From NCBI GenBank assembly GCA_023380995.1, contig JAMCTD010000135.1, positions 1 to 5,058 on the forward strand: a DNA stretch of 5,058 nt, given 5' to 3'. How positions within the stretch are numbered: position 1 is the first letter of the stretch; each line of letters starts with the position of its first letter. The notes beneath the pieces were generated by a model. That model was given only the letters and a program-made list of their open reading frames with translations, was not told where the DNA came from and did not search any database. Positions 1 to 5,058 of this stretch are shown one piece after another. The stretch is from Patescibacteria group bacterium (GTDB taxonomy: Bacteria > Patescibacteria > Microgenomatia > Daviesbacterales > UBA10151). Both the position numbers and the translations under genes were made by a program.

Positions 1-299
1 AGTTGAAGTCAGAAGGCGTCAGTACCAGGTATGTGGTGGTAAACCGGGATATGGAGTCAAACCTTTCAACAGTTTTAACTTTCAAAGGAGAGCGAACAAT
101 TTTTGTGTACCATCAAAACTGGAAATATTGCCTGCCCGATCTGGACGCTACGAAATGGGTATATTTTACCTCCATAGGACCATCTTTTACTCAATGTAAT
201 CTAATGAGCGAGCTTAGTGCATATATAGAAAGAACAGGAGCAAGGTTGCTCTATAACCCTGGCACGTATCAACGCATAATTGACAATCAGTTTTATTAA
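1..299 (+). pseudogene. Middle fragment of a PfkB-family carbohydrate kinase, truncated at both ends
   Basis: The plus-strand frame is open from the window edge to a TAA at 297-299. Its first possible start, TTG at 3, is best read as an internal Leu (LKSEGVSTRYVVV), because PfkB kinases carry this segment roughly 85-90 residues from the N terminus. Recognisable family segments follow: NLSTVLTFKGERTIFVYH, LDATKWVYFTS and LLYNPGTYQ. Homology ends at the GTYQ segment (codons through 272). The last eight residues, RIIDNQFY, are only the antisense of the kinase N-terminal coding sequence on the other strand (268-378). The nucleotide-binding C-terminal half (GAGD-type motif) is absent, so this piece cannot make an active kinase. 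The family phosphorylates sugars or nucleosides; the substrate cannot be told. It is either a real inversion remnant or a chimeric join. Confidence 0.75.
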
Positions 300-378
300 G
301 GTTGCACTTTATTTCGGCATCATGAATTTGAACAAAATTATCAATCGTAGCATCACCAATGGAAATTAAATCCAGCAT
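214..378 (-). pseudogene. N-terminal fragment of the same PfkB-family kinase, opposite strand
   Basis: On the minus strand an ATG at 378-376 opens a frame starting MLDLISIGDATIDNFVQIHD and continuing through KCNLNKTDCQLCVD. This is the first beta strand (ISIGDATID, carrying the substrate-binding Asp) and the Cys-containing early loop typical of the PfkB kinases I associate with CPR bacteria. Homology stops after 37 codons, at about 268. From there the frame runs 17 unrelated residues through the antisense of the plus-strand kinase fragment and ends at a TAA at 216-214, giving 54 residues in all. The gene would lie downstream of the copper operon in the same direction. No Shine-Dalgarno sequence is visible before the ATG; a heptamer repeat array sits there instead. 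About 50 kinase residues are missing between this piece and the start of the plus-strand piece. Confidence 0.7.
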
Positions 379-385
379 AAAAATA

Positions 386-413
386 GGGTATAGGGTTTAG
401 GGTACAGGGTACA
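386..413. repeat. Four tandem heptamers, GGGTATA-type
   Basis: Four contiguous 7-base units are visible on the plus strand: GGGTATA (386-392), GGGTTTA (393-399), GGGTACA (400-406) and GGGTACA (407-413). Each keeps GGGT and a final A and varies at positions 5 and 6. On the minus strand the array reads as TGTACCC/TATACCC units just upstream of the kinase ATG at 378. It occupies the short intergenic spacer. Function is unknown. Confidence 0.8.
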
Positions 414-418
414 GCTTT

Positions 419-453
419 AAAAATCAACTACAATCAGTTTTCATGATTGTGGT
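419..453 (-). terminator. Weak Rho-independent-like terminator of the copper operon
   Basis: On the minus strand, right after the TGA (455-453) of the last operon gene, ACAATCA (450-444) can pair with TGATTGT (436-430) across a 7-base loop. Two further pairs beyond a single mismatch extend the stem. A short T-rich stretch follows, with five T at 423-419. The stem is AT-rich and the T tract starts several bases past the stem, so it would be a weak terminator, but position and direction fit the operon end. Confidence 0.45.
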
Positions 454-665
454 CAACAGGCTGAAGCTTCATAGCCTGATTTTTTAATAGTCTCCAAAAC
501 CCGATCATCTGTAATTTTTTCCGCATCAAATTCCACTTCTGTTTCTGCTTTAGCATAAGATGTTTTGGCAGACTTAATACCCTCCATATCCTCCAAATCC
601 ATATCTATAGTTATGGCACAAGAAGTGCAATGCATTCCGGTAATTTTAAACTTCTTCTTAATCAT
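453..665 (-). CDS. Small HMA-domain copper chaperone (CopZ-like)
   Basis: This 70-residue protein is a single heavy-metal-associated domain, the size of bacterial CopZ/Atx1 chaperones. The metal-binding loop is GMHCTSC, with Cys13 and Cys16, and Tyr65 in SGY falls where CopZ proteins carry a loop-capping Tyr. Such proteins bind Cu(I) in the cytoplasm and pass it to the HMA domain of CopA or to CsoR-type sensors. It ends in Ala-Cys, so Cys70 is an extra thiol that might join the metal site or a dimer contact; that is inference. It is the last gene of the operon. Its ATG (665-663) lies four bases after the TAA of the TauE/SafE gene and has no clear Shine-Dalgarno sequence, which suggests translational coupling. 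The stop is TGA. Confidence 0.88.
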   Translation of the reverse strand: MIKKKFKITGMHCTSCAITIDMDLEDMEGIKSAKTSYAKAETEVEFDAEKITDDRVLETIKKSGYEASAC

Positions 666-669
666 ATTT

Positions 670-1656
670 TTAGCTTACTACGTCTATTACCCCCCGGAAC
701 ATTCCCATTGAGCAGCTAAATGGTATTTGTCCCACCTCTTTAGGCGTAAACTCAATTGTTTGGGAATCTGTGGGTTTTAAATTCTTGGTAATGCCAAGCG
801 AGGGAATCCGAAAAGCCAAAGCACAACCATAAGAATTATTTGATACTAAGTTAATTTTGACCGGTAGACCTTTTTTTACTTTAAGATAATTTGGACTATA
901 ACCACTACCTGATATTTGAACCTGATATTCCTGCTTGGTTACAACATTCGCTGTTTGTTGTTGATCTTGTCCACCCAAATCCAAAGTAATCACTGGAAAC
1001 CCTGCTGCGCCTAAAGTGTTATTAATAGTGGTAAGTCCCACAATAATTATTACAAAGGCTGCTACCTTAAAAAAGGTCTTTTGAAAATTATCGCTTAATT
1101 TGGCAGTGATATAACCTAGACCAAAAAAGATAGGGGAGGTACCTAAAACAAAAGCAGTTAGGATTAAAGCCCCTTTGATGGCCGAGCCGGAAGAAATAGC
1201 CAAAGCCTCCATGGCCAAAGTGGTCCCGCAAGGAATAAAGATGGTCATGGCTCCCAAAATACCCGGCGCAAAAATATCTGCGCTTTTTGATTGATTCCTC
1301 ACCATCCTGGTTAAAAACCTGGGTGGCTGCAAAATAAAATAACGGAAAATAGGATGGACGTTTAATAAATTTAAAGCCACAATAATCATGTAAATACCGG
1401 CAGCAACCTGCATAATGGTCCTGACATTATCAGAAATAGACAAAGCAGCCCCAAATAAACCTAAAACTGCACCCAAAAGTGCGTAACATATTAGTTTAGC
1501 GGTCAAAAAAGATAGGGTAGGAATAAAATCATTTTTGTCTTTTTGGTCTAATTCTTTCCTGGCAGCTACAGCCGAAGCCAAAAGCCCTCCTTGAACTGCA
1601 GCACAACCTAACCCTCCTGCTGTTAAACCTATTAAAAATATTGTGAATAGTTCCAT
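670..1656 (-). CDS. TauE/SafE (DsbD_2-like) membrane protein fused to a C-terminal cupredoxin domain
   Basis: The 328-residue protein has about six hydrophobic helices (near residues 4-28, 48-72, 80-100, 130-152, 158-182 and 195-217), a Gln-rich linker and a cupredoxin-like domain at about 243-327. The membrane part resembles the 'sulfite exporter TauE/SafE' or DsbD_2 family (PF13386). It carries one Cys in helix 1 (GGLGCAAVQGG, Cys18) and one in helix 4 (IPCGTTLAME, Cys143), placed like the redox pair of CcdA/DsbD membrane domains. The cupredoxin part has Cys278 (SYGCAL) and FSCSMGM (Cys315, Met317, Met319) as possible copper ligands and lacks the usual His. With six helices, a cupredoxin outside the cell puts both termini outside. 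The role is probably copper transfer or thiol reduction at the membrane; the transported substrate is unknown and sulfite is unlikely here. Its ATG is one base after the copA stop. Confidence 0.82.
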   Translation of the reverse strand: MELFTIFLIGLTAGGLGCAAVQGGLLASAVAARKELDQKDKNDFIPTLSFLTAKLICYALLGAVLGLFGAALSISDNVRTIMQVAAGIYMIIVALNLLNVHPIFRYFILQPPRFLTRMVRNQSKSADIFAPGILGAMTIFIPCGTTLAMEALAISSGSAIKGALILTAFVLGTSPIFFGLGYITAKLSDNFQKTFFKVAAFVIIIVGLTTINNTLGAAGFPVITLDLGGQDQQQTANVVTKQEYQVQISGSGYSPNYLKVKKGLPVKINLVSNNSYGCALAFRIPSLGITKNLKPTDSQTIEFTPKEVGQIPFSCSMGMFRGVIDVVS

Positions 1657-1657
1657 A

Positions 1658-3832
1658 TTAAATTTTAGCTCTTTTCAACAATAACGAGTTACTTACTACT
1701 GATATTGAACTTAATGCCATAGCAGCTGAAGCGAGTATTGGATTAAGCAAAAGATGGAAAAAAGGATATAATATTCCCATAGCAACAGGTATCAGAACAA
1801 TATTATAACCGAATGCCCAAAAAAGGTTAAACTTGATAGTCCTCATGGTCTTTTTTGATAAGCTGATAGCCGAAGCAACTGTCCGTAAATCTTTGTTCAT
1901 TAACGTAATCCCGGCTGCTTCAATAGCCACATCTGTACCTGTTCCCATAGCAATCCCAATATTAGCGGAAGCAAGTGCCGGAGCATCATTAATTCCGTCT
2001 CCTACCATGGCAACCATTTTACCCTCAGCTTGGATTTTTTTAACTTCAGCTTCTTTCTGATCCGGCAAAACTTCAGCCAAAATTCTTTTTATCCCCACTT
2101 GATCGGCAATAGCTTGGGCAGTCCTTTGGTTGTCCCCGGTAATCATTATTACTTCAATCCCCTTTCTTTGTAGGCTTTTTACCGCTTCTCTGGCAGAATC
2201 CTTAATAGTATCAGCCACTGCAATTAACCCCTTCAATTGCCCATTCACACCCAACACCATCACTGTCTTTCCCTCATTCTCCAGTTTTTCAATTTCTTTC
2301 TCATCAATTTTAATCTTCTCTTTTTCCATCAACCTCCGGTTACCCAAAACCACCCGTTTACCAGCCACTATCCCTTCCACTCCGTGTCCGGCAATAGCTT
2401 TAAACTTAGTTATTTCCAGAAATTTTATTTTCTCTTCTTCTGCTTTATTAAGAATAGCTTCTGCCAAAGAATGTTCTGAACCTTTCTCCAAAGATGCTGC
2501 CAGTTGTAAAACATTCCCTACCACATCAGTCACCACTGGCTTTCCTACTGTTAATGTCCCTGTTTTATCAAAAACCACTGCTTTTATTTTATGCGCTATC
2601 TCCAAACTCTGGGCATCCTTAATTAAAATCCCATGCTGGGCCCCCAGTCCTGTTCCCACCATGATGGCTGTAGGGGTAGCAAGCCCCATCGCACAAGGAC
2701 AAGCAATAATCAAAACTGCTACCATATTTAACATTGCAAACAAGAAGACAGGGGAGGGACCAAACACGAACCACACCACGAAAGTTAAAATTGCCAGCAT
2801 AATAACCACCGGCACAAAATAGGAAGAAATTAAATCAGCCAATCTTTGGATTGGAGCTTTACTTGCCTGAGCCTCTTCCACCAATTTTATGATTTGGGCA
2901 AGCAAAGTATCATTTCCCACCTTTGTAGCTTTATAGGTAAACGAGCCGGTTTTATTAATGGTTGCCCCCACCACCAAATCTCCTTTTGATTTATCAATAG
3001 GAATACTTTCACCGGTCACCATCGACTCATCAATACTCGATTCACCTTCCAAAATTATACCGTCAACTGGAATTTTCTCACCAGGCCTGACCCTAATTAC
3101 ATCACCCACAGCCACTTCTGAAATGGGAATATCTACTTCTTTACCACTCTTAATCACCCGTGCAGTTTTGGCCTGTAAACCAATTAAGCGTTTTATTGCC
3201 TCAGATGTACCTGCCTTAGCTCGGGCTTCAAAATAGCGGCCCAGTAAAATTAGGCCAATTATCACCGTAGATACATCAAAATAAGGCATGGGTTCAACGC
3301 CGACACTTTGCACTACAGAAGGAAACAGTGTTACAAAAACAGAATAGCCAAAGGCAACACTGGTACCAATTGCCACCAGTGTATCCATATTGGCAGTCCG
3401 GTTTTTTAAAGCAGGCAAGGTAGCTCTATAAAATTCCGCTCCCACCCAAAATTGCACCGGAATAGCTAAAATTAGTTGAACCCAGAATGGTAATCCCAAA
3501 AATCCTCCTATCACAATAATCCCACCCAAAATTAAACTGATAATTACTTTATTACGTAAATTAGCTAGCTCTTTTTGTTTTTCTACTTTTTGCTGATCTT
3601 CAGTTTTTGGGTGGGAGCGGAATTTTATAGTGTAACCGACACTAGCTATAGCTGAGGCTAAATTTTGATCAGTTACTTTATCAGAATCATATTCCACACT
3701 AGCCTTTTCCATAGCCAGATTGACTGTGGCAGCAGATACCCCTTCCACCCGCGATAAAGCTTTTTCAATTACCCTTACACAAGAAGCACAATGCATCCCT
3801 TTGATCGGAAATGTTTTCTTAACTTCTGCCAT
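1658..3832 (-). CDS. copA: Copper-exporting P1B-1-type ATPase CopA
   Basis: This 724-residue P-type ATPase exports Cu(I) at the expense of ATP. It has one N-terminal HMA domain (residues 5-70, GMHCASC with Cys15 and Cys18), membrane helices M1-M4 (about 95-205), the actuator domain with TGES (273-276), the CPC metal site in the sixth helix (378-380), the phosphorylation site DKTGT (Asp422), TGDN (565-568), [10 protein letters not shown] (611-620), and the last two helices with Tyr676-Asn677 and Met705-xx-Ser708-Ser709. CPC, YN and MxxSS together identify the Cu(I) subclass. The N-domain motif reads SEHSLA (452-457) instead of the usual SEHPL; the His is kept. The gene lies one base after the cupredoxin stop (TAA-T-ATG). 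Codons 68-76, just after the HMA domain, lie in one arm of a 26-base inverted repeat and end in a slippery heptamer. No frame disruption is seen. Confidence 0.97.
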   Translation of the reverse strand: MAEVKKTFPIKGMHCASCVRVIEKALSRVEGVSAATVNLAMEKASVEYDSDKVTDQNLASAIASVGYTIKFRSHPKTEDQQKVEKQKELANLRNKVIISLILGGIIVIGGFLGLPFWVQLILAIPVQFWVGAEFYRATLPALKNRTANMDTLVAIGTSVAFGYSVFVTLFPSVVQSVGVEPMPYFDVSTVIIGLILLGRYFEARAKAGTSEAIKRLIGLQAKTARVIKSGKEVDIPISEVAVGDVIRVRPGEKIPVDGIILEGESSIDESMVTGESIPIDKSKGDLVVGATINKTGSFTYKATKVGNDTLLAQIIKLVEEAQASKAPIQRLADLISSYFVPVVIMLAILTFVVWFVFGPSPVFLFAMLNMVAVLIIACPCAMGLATPTAIMVGTGLGAQHGILIKDAQSLEIAHKIKAVVFDKTGTLTVGKPVVTDVVGNVLQLAASLEKGSEHSLAEAILNKAEEEKIKFLEITKFKAIAGHGVEGIVAGKRVVLGNRRLMEKEKIKIDEKEIEKLENEGKTVMVLGVNGQLKGLIAVADTIKDSAREAVKSLQRKGIEVIMITGDNQRTAQAIADQVGIKRILAEVLPDQKEAEVKKIQAEGKMVAMVGDGINDAPALASANIGIAMGTGTDVAIEAAGITLMNKDLRTVASAISLSKKTMRTIKFNLFWAFGYNIVLIPVAMGILYPFFHLLLNPILASAAMALSSISVVSNSLLLKRAKI
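3426..3451. repeat. Arm 1 of a perfect 26-base inverted repeat inside copA
   Basis: The plus strand reads CTATAAAATTCCGCTCCC and continues to CCAAAA at 3451. It is the exact reverse complement of 3605-3630 over all 26 bases, with 153 bases between the arms. Identity stops sharply at both ends (3425 against 3631, and 3452 against 3604). On the coding strand this arm encodes FWVGAEFYR (residues 128-136), a conserved part of the second CopA helix, so it is probably the original copy. Confidence 0.97.
3520..3533. repeat. 14-base partial direct copy of arm 1
   Basis: TCCCACCCAAAATT at 3520-3533 repeats 3440-3453 exactly, and 12 of these bases (3520-3531) are also complementary to arm 2 (3605-3616). 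On the coding strand it is read in a different frame (ILGG, residues 101-104) from arm 1 (FWVG), so shared protein sequence does not explain it. It offers arm 2 a closer, 12-base alternative partner with a 73-base loop. Confidence 0.75.
3605..3611 (-). other. Candidate -1 ribosomal frameshift site in copA
   Basis: In the copA reading frame the mRNA reads CAC CCA AAA ACT GAA, which contains the X XXY YYZ slippery heptamer C CCA AAA (3611-3605) at codons 75-76. After a -1 slip the next codons are AAC and then TGA (3602-3600). The product would be residues 1-76 plus Asn, a 77-residue HMA-only protein. Only a weak hairpin (CTGA-AGA-TCAG) follows directly, so no strong stimulator is visible. The comparison with E. 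coli copA, which uses a very similar heptamer after its first HMA domain, is from memory. Confidence 0.45.
3605..3630. repeat. Arm 2 of the perfect 26-base inverted repeat inside copA
   Basis: TTTTGGGTGGGAGCGG continues to TTATAG at 3630 and is the perfect reverse complement of 3426-3451. On the coding strand it encodes the linker IKFRSHPK (residues 69-76) immediately after the HMA domain, a stretch that is normally poorly conserved. That makes it the likely derived arm, copied in inverse orientation from arm 1. In copA mRNA the two arms could form a 26-pair stem closing a 153-base loop. Confidence 0.97.
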
Positions 3833-3833
3833 A

Positions 3834-4193
3834 TTATTTAACCACTATCTTTCCGTGGTACATATTCATACCACAAGTAAACTTAAATTCTCCTTCTTTT
3901 TGAGGAGTCAGCTTAATACTTACTTTTTTATTTAACGGCAACTCTTTGCGGATCTTAAAATCTGACAAGACAACTTCTGATAAACAATCCGAAGGGTCTG
4001 TCCTTAGAAAATTTATCGTAGTAGTTTGTCCTTTTGGTATAGAAATTACTTCCGGTGAATAGCCGCCTGAAACAGAAATATCCACCTTTCCAATAACTTG
4101 TATTTCTTTTTCCTTTTTTCCAAGGAAAAACCAGTAAGTAAATATTATTCCTAACAAACCACTTATTATTACAACAAGTTTACTTGTTTCCAT
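3834..4193 (-). CDS. Membrane-anchored cupredoxin-like copper-binding protein
   Basis: The 119-residue protein has one N-terminal hydrophobic segment (about residues 5-24, followed by Lys-rich GKKEKE) that acts as an uncleaved anchor, and a cupredoxin-like beta domain at about 35-119 facing outward. Family landmarks are [13 protein letters not shown], a Cys in DPSDCLSE (Cys70), and [10 protein letters not shown] near the end (Cys107, Met109, Met111, His113), the likely copper ligands. I chose the ATG at 4193 because it lies one base after the csoR stop, matching the TAA-T-ATG junctions of the next two genes. An upstream in-frame ATG at 4217 would overlap csoR and add eight charged residues ahead of the anchor. 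It is related to the C-terminal domain of the TauE/SafE protein in this operon and probably receives or stores exported copper. Confidence 0.85.
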   Translation of the reverse strand: METSKLVVIISGLLGIIFTYWFFLGKKEKEIQVIGKVDISVSGGYSPEVISIPKGQTTTINFLRTDPSDCLSEVVLSDFKIRKELPLNKKVSIKLTPQKEGEFKFTCGMNMYHGKIVVK

Positions 4194-4194
4194 A

Positions 4195-4467
4195 TTACTT
4201 ATTTTTCTTAAAAACATTCATTATTTCTGCTATTGAAGCATCTGTTTCACCTTTTTTAATATGGTCTACCACGCAAGTTTTAAGGTGGTCTTCTAAAACT
4301 ACACTATCTGTTTCCTCTAAAGCTCTTTGAACAGCCTGGGATTGATGGATTACATCAATACAATACTGATGGGTTTCAACCATTTGGATGACTTTTTCTA
4401 AATGCCCTCTGGCAATTTTAAGCCTGTGTAATATTGCTTCCTTTGTATCTTTTGGCCTGTATGTCAT
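4195..4467 (-). CDS. csoR: CsoR-type copper-sensing transcriptional repressor
   Basis: This 90-residue all-helical protein belongs to the CsoR/RcnR/FrmR (DUF156) family. The Cu(I)-binding set is complete: Cys36 (HQYCIDV), His61 and Cys65 (DHLKTC). These are the same residue numbers as in the characterised Mycobacterium tuberculosis CsoR, as are the allosteric Tyr35 and Glu81. The set separates it from RcnR and FrmR, which use other first-ligand patterns. The N-terminal helix RLKIARGHLEKV carries the basic Arg residues used for DNA binding. It is the first gene of the operon, directly behind a promoter overlapped by a G/C-tract inverted repeat, so autoregulation with release by Cu(I) is expected. 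The ATG at 4467-4465 is the only sensible start; no strong Shine-Dalgarno sequence precedes it, though a GGGGGG run lies about 12 bases upstream. Confidence 0.94.
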   Translation of the reverse strand: MTYRPKDTKEAILHRLKIARGHLEKVIQMVETHQYCIDVIHQSQAVQRALEETDSVVLEDHLKTCVVDHIKKGETDASIAEIMNVFKKNK

Positions 4468-4475
4468 AATTCTTT

Positions 4476-4496
4476 ATATCCCCCCATAGGGGATAT
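4476..4496. promoter_or_regulatory. CsoR operator
   Basis: ATATCCCC (4476-4483) and GGGGATAT (4489-4496) form a perfect 8-base inverted repeat around a 5-base AT-containing centre (CCATA). Known CsoR operators have this form: G/C tracts on both sides of a TA-rich centre inside an A/T-flanked palindrome. It overlaps the end of the -10 box and covers the expected start point, so bound CsoR would block RNA polymerase. Confidence 0.88.
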
Positions 4497-4523
4497 TATA
4501 TTTTAAGAGGGGAGCAATGTCAA
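4495..4523 (-). promoter_or_regulatory. Consensus sigma70-type promoter of the copper operon
   Basis: On the minus strand the -35 box TTGACA occupies 4523-4518 and the -10 box TATAAT occupies 4500-4495, separated by exactly 17 bases. Both hexamers match the consensus perfectly. Transcription should start near 4489-4487, leaving a leader of only about 20 bases before the csoR ATG. Such a strong promoter needs tight repression, which fits the overlapping operator. Confidence 0.9.
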
Positions 4524-4538
4524 GAATCTCTTAAGGTT

Positions 4539-5058
4539 TTAAGATAAAAGGACACCGCCATCAACCACAATCTGGGAACCTGTCATATAAGAAGACATAT
4601 CCGAAGCTAAAAAGAGGGCTACTTTACCAATGTCATCCGGTTCCCCCATCCTTTTCATAGGGATTTTAGCAGTAAATTTCTCCATAATTTCTTGCGCAAG
4701 AGGTTTGCCACCTGTTACCCCCGGTGTTTCTATTGCCCCAGGGGCTATGGCATTAACCCAAATTTTATGTGGGGCAAGTTCTAACGCCACATTTTTAGTA
4801 AAACCCCAAACTCCATGTTTGGAAGCATCATAATGAGCCAACCCCACTGCTGAAGGATGCAAGGCATCAATTGAAGTAACATTAATAATTTTACCTTCCC
4901 TGCCTTGTTTGATCATCTGCTCTGACACATATTTAACACAGAGGAAAACCCCTTTTAAGTTTACTGCTATAACTTTGTCAAAATTTTCAGCAGTCATATC
5001 TACCAGCGGAATAGTTGGATATATCCCGGCATTATTTACCAAAATATCCACTCCTCCA
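4539..5058 (-). CDS. Short-chain dehydrogenase/reductase (SDR), N-terminal part outside the window
   Basis: The frame runs in from the right edge and ends at TAA (4541-4539). A GTG at 5051 is an internal Val, since the codons before it continue the SDR sequence (Gly-Gly-Val-Asp-Ile-Leu). About 172 of the usual 250 residues are present. Counting that Val as 1, visible landmarks are NNAG (6-9), Asn31 of VNLKG, Ser60 in INVTSI, and the catalytic Tyr74 and Lys78 in YDASK, followed by APGAIETP and the C-terminal VVDGG. The full Asn-Ser-Tyr-Lys tetrad is there, so it should be an active NAD(P)-dependent oxidoreductase. The Rossmann TGxxxGxG motif lies outside. It could be a 3-oxoacyl-ACP reductase or a sugar/alcohol dehydrogenase. 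It lies on the same strand upstream of the copper promoter with no clear terminator between, and no functional link to copper is evident. Confidence 0.93.
   Translation of the reverse strand, partial: GGVDILVNNAGIYPTIPLVDMTAENFDKVIAVNLKGVFLCVKYVSEQMIKQGREGKIINVTSIDALHPSAVGLAHYDASKHGVWGFTKNVALELAPHKIWVNAIAPGAIETPGVTGGKPLAQEIMEKFTAKIPMKRMGEPDDIGKVALFLASDMSSYMTGSQIVVDGGVLLS

Noticed and set aside
3..299. The left-edge plus-strand frame as a complete 98-residue gene starting at TTG
   Set aside because: The sequence is the interior of a PfkB kinase and the TTG encodes an internal Leu; the end is an antisense run-out, so it is a fragment.
397..403. A TTTAGGG-like telomere motif in the heptamer array
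   Set aside because: Only one unit matches, the other units differ, and the array is short, internal and in bacterial DNA.
457..485. Plus-strand hairpin CAGGCT/AGCCTG followed by six T, resembling a terminator
   Set aside because: It lies inside the 3' end of the HMA chaperone coding sequence and faces the wrong way for the operon. No intact plus-strand gene needs it, although bidirectional use cannot be excluded.
2130..2822. A 230-codon open frame on the plus strand, plus several shorter ones, opposite copA
   Set aside because: They lie antisense to highly conserved copA domains, have low-complexity Ser/Thr/Ile/Pro-rich translations and show no family motif; they are shadows of the real gene.
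3426..3630. The copA inverted repeat as an insertion-sequence or transposon end pair
   Set aside because: The 153-base interior is ordinary copA coding sequence in frame, with no transposase and no target duplication.
4191..4217. Longer start for the cupredoxin gene at 4217
   Set aside because: It would overlap csoR by 23 bases and add a charged stretch before the membrane anchor; the ATG at 4193 matches the TAA-T-ATG junctions of the neighbouring genes.
4503..4534. Inverted repeat TTAAGAG/CTCTTAA around the -35 box
   Set aside because: Only seven AT-rich pairs with an 18-base loop and no T tract after it on the minus strand; it could arise by chance and is neither a good terminator nor a recognised operator.

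Overview
The window is AT-rich bacterial DNA, most likely from an uncultivated Candidate Phyla Radiation (Patescibacteria) lineage of the Microgenomates type. This placement rests on recognition only: the PfkB-family kinase fragments, the TauE/SafE-cupredoxin fusion and the small membrane-anchored cupredoxin look like proteins I associate with that group. Genes are tightly packed, Shine-Dalgarno sequences are weak or absent, and both TGA and TAA serve as stops, so there is no sign of UGA recoding.

Layout from right to left, which is the direction of transcription for nearly everything. At 4539-5058 lies the C-terminal two thirds of a short-chain dehydrogenase/reductase, cut by the window edge. 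At 4476-4523 there is a consensus-perfect sigma70-type promoter (TTGACA, 17-base spacer, TATAAT) with a G/C-tract inverted repeat of the CsoR-operator type at the start point. It drives a five-gene copper operon: csoR (Cu(I)-sensing repressor), a membrane-anchored cupredoxin, copA (Cu(I) P1B-1 ATPase), a six-helix TauE/SafE (DsbD-like) protein with a C-terminal cupredoxin domain, and a 70-residue HMA metallochaperone. The first three downstream genes each start one base after the previous stop (TAA-T-ATG), and the fourth starts four bases after. The likely logic is that Cu(I) releases CsoR, HMA domains carry Cu(I) in the cytoplasm, CopA exports it, and the two surface cupredoxin modules receive or hold it outside. 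A weak terminator-like hairpin overlaps the end of the last gene.

The left end, 1-378, holds two pieces of one PfkB-family kinase gene facing each other on opposite strands. The N-terminal 37 codons are on the minus strand and the middle of the protein is on the plus strand. They join at about 268-272 with an apparent 5-base overlap. This is either a real inversion with deletion or, quite plausibly, an inverted chimera from amplification or assembly.

The most interesting signals lie inside copA, just after the HMA domain. One is a perfect 26-base inverted repeat (3426-3451 and 3605-3630). The other, at the end of its upstream arm, is an in-frame slippery heptamer C CCA AAA whose -1 frame meets a TGA one codon later. 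A -1 slip there would make a 77-residue stand-alone HMA protein, closely resembling the programmed frameshift reported for E. coli copA.
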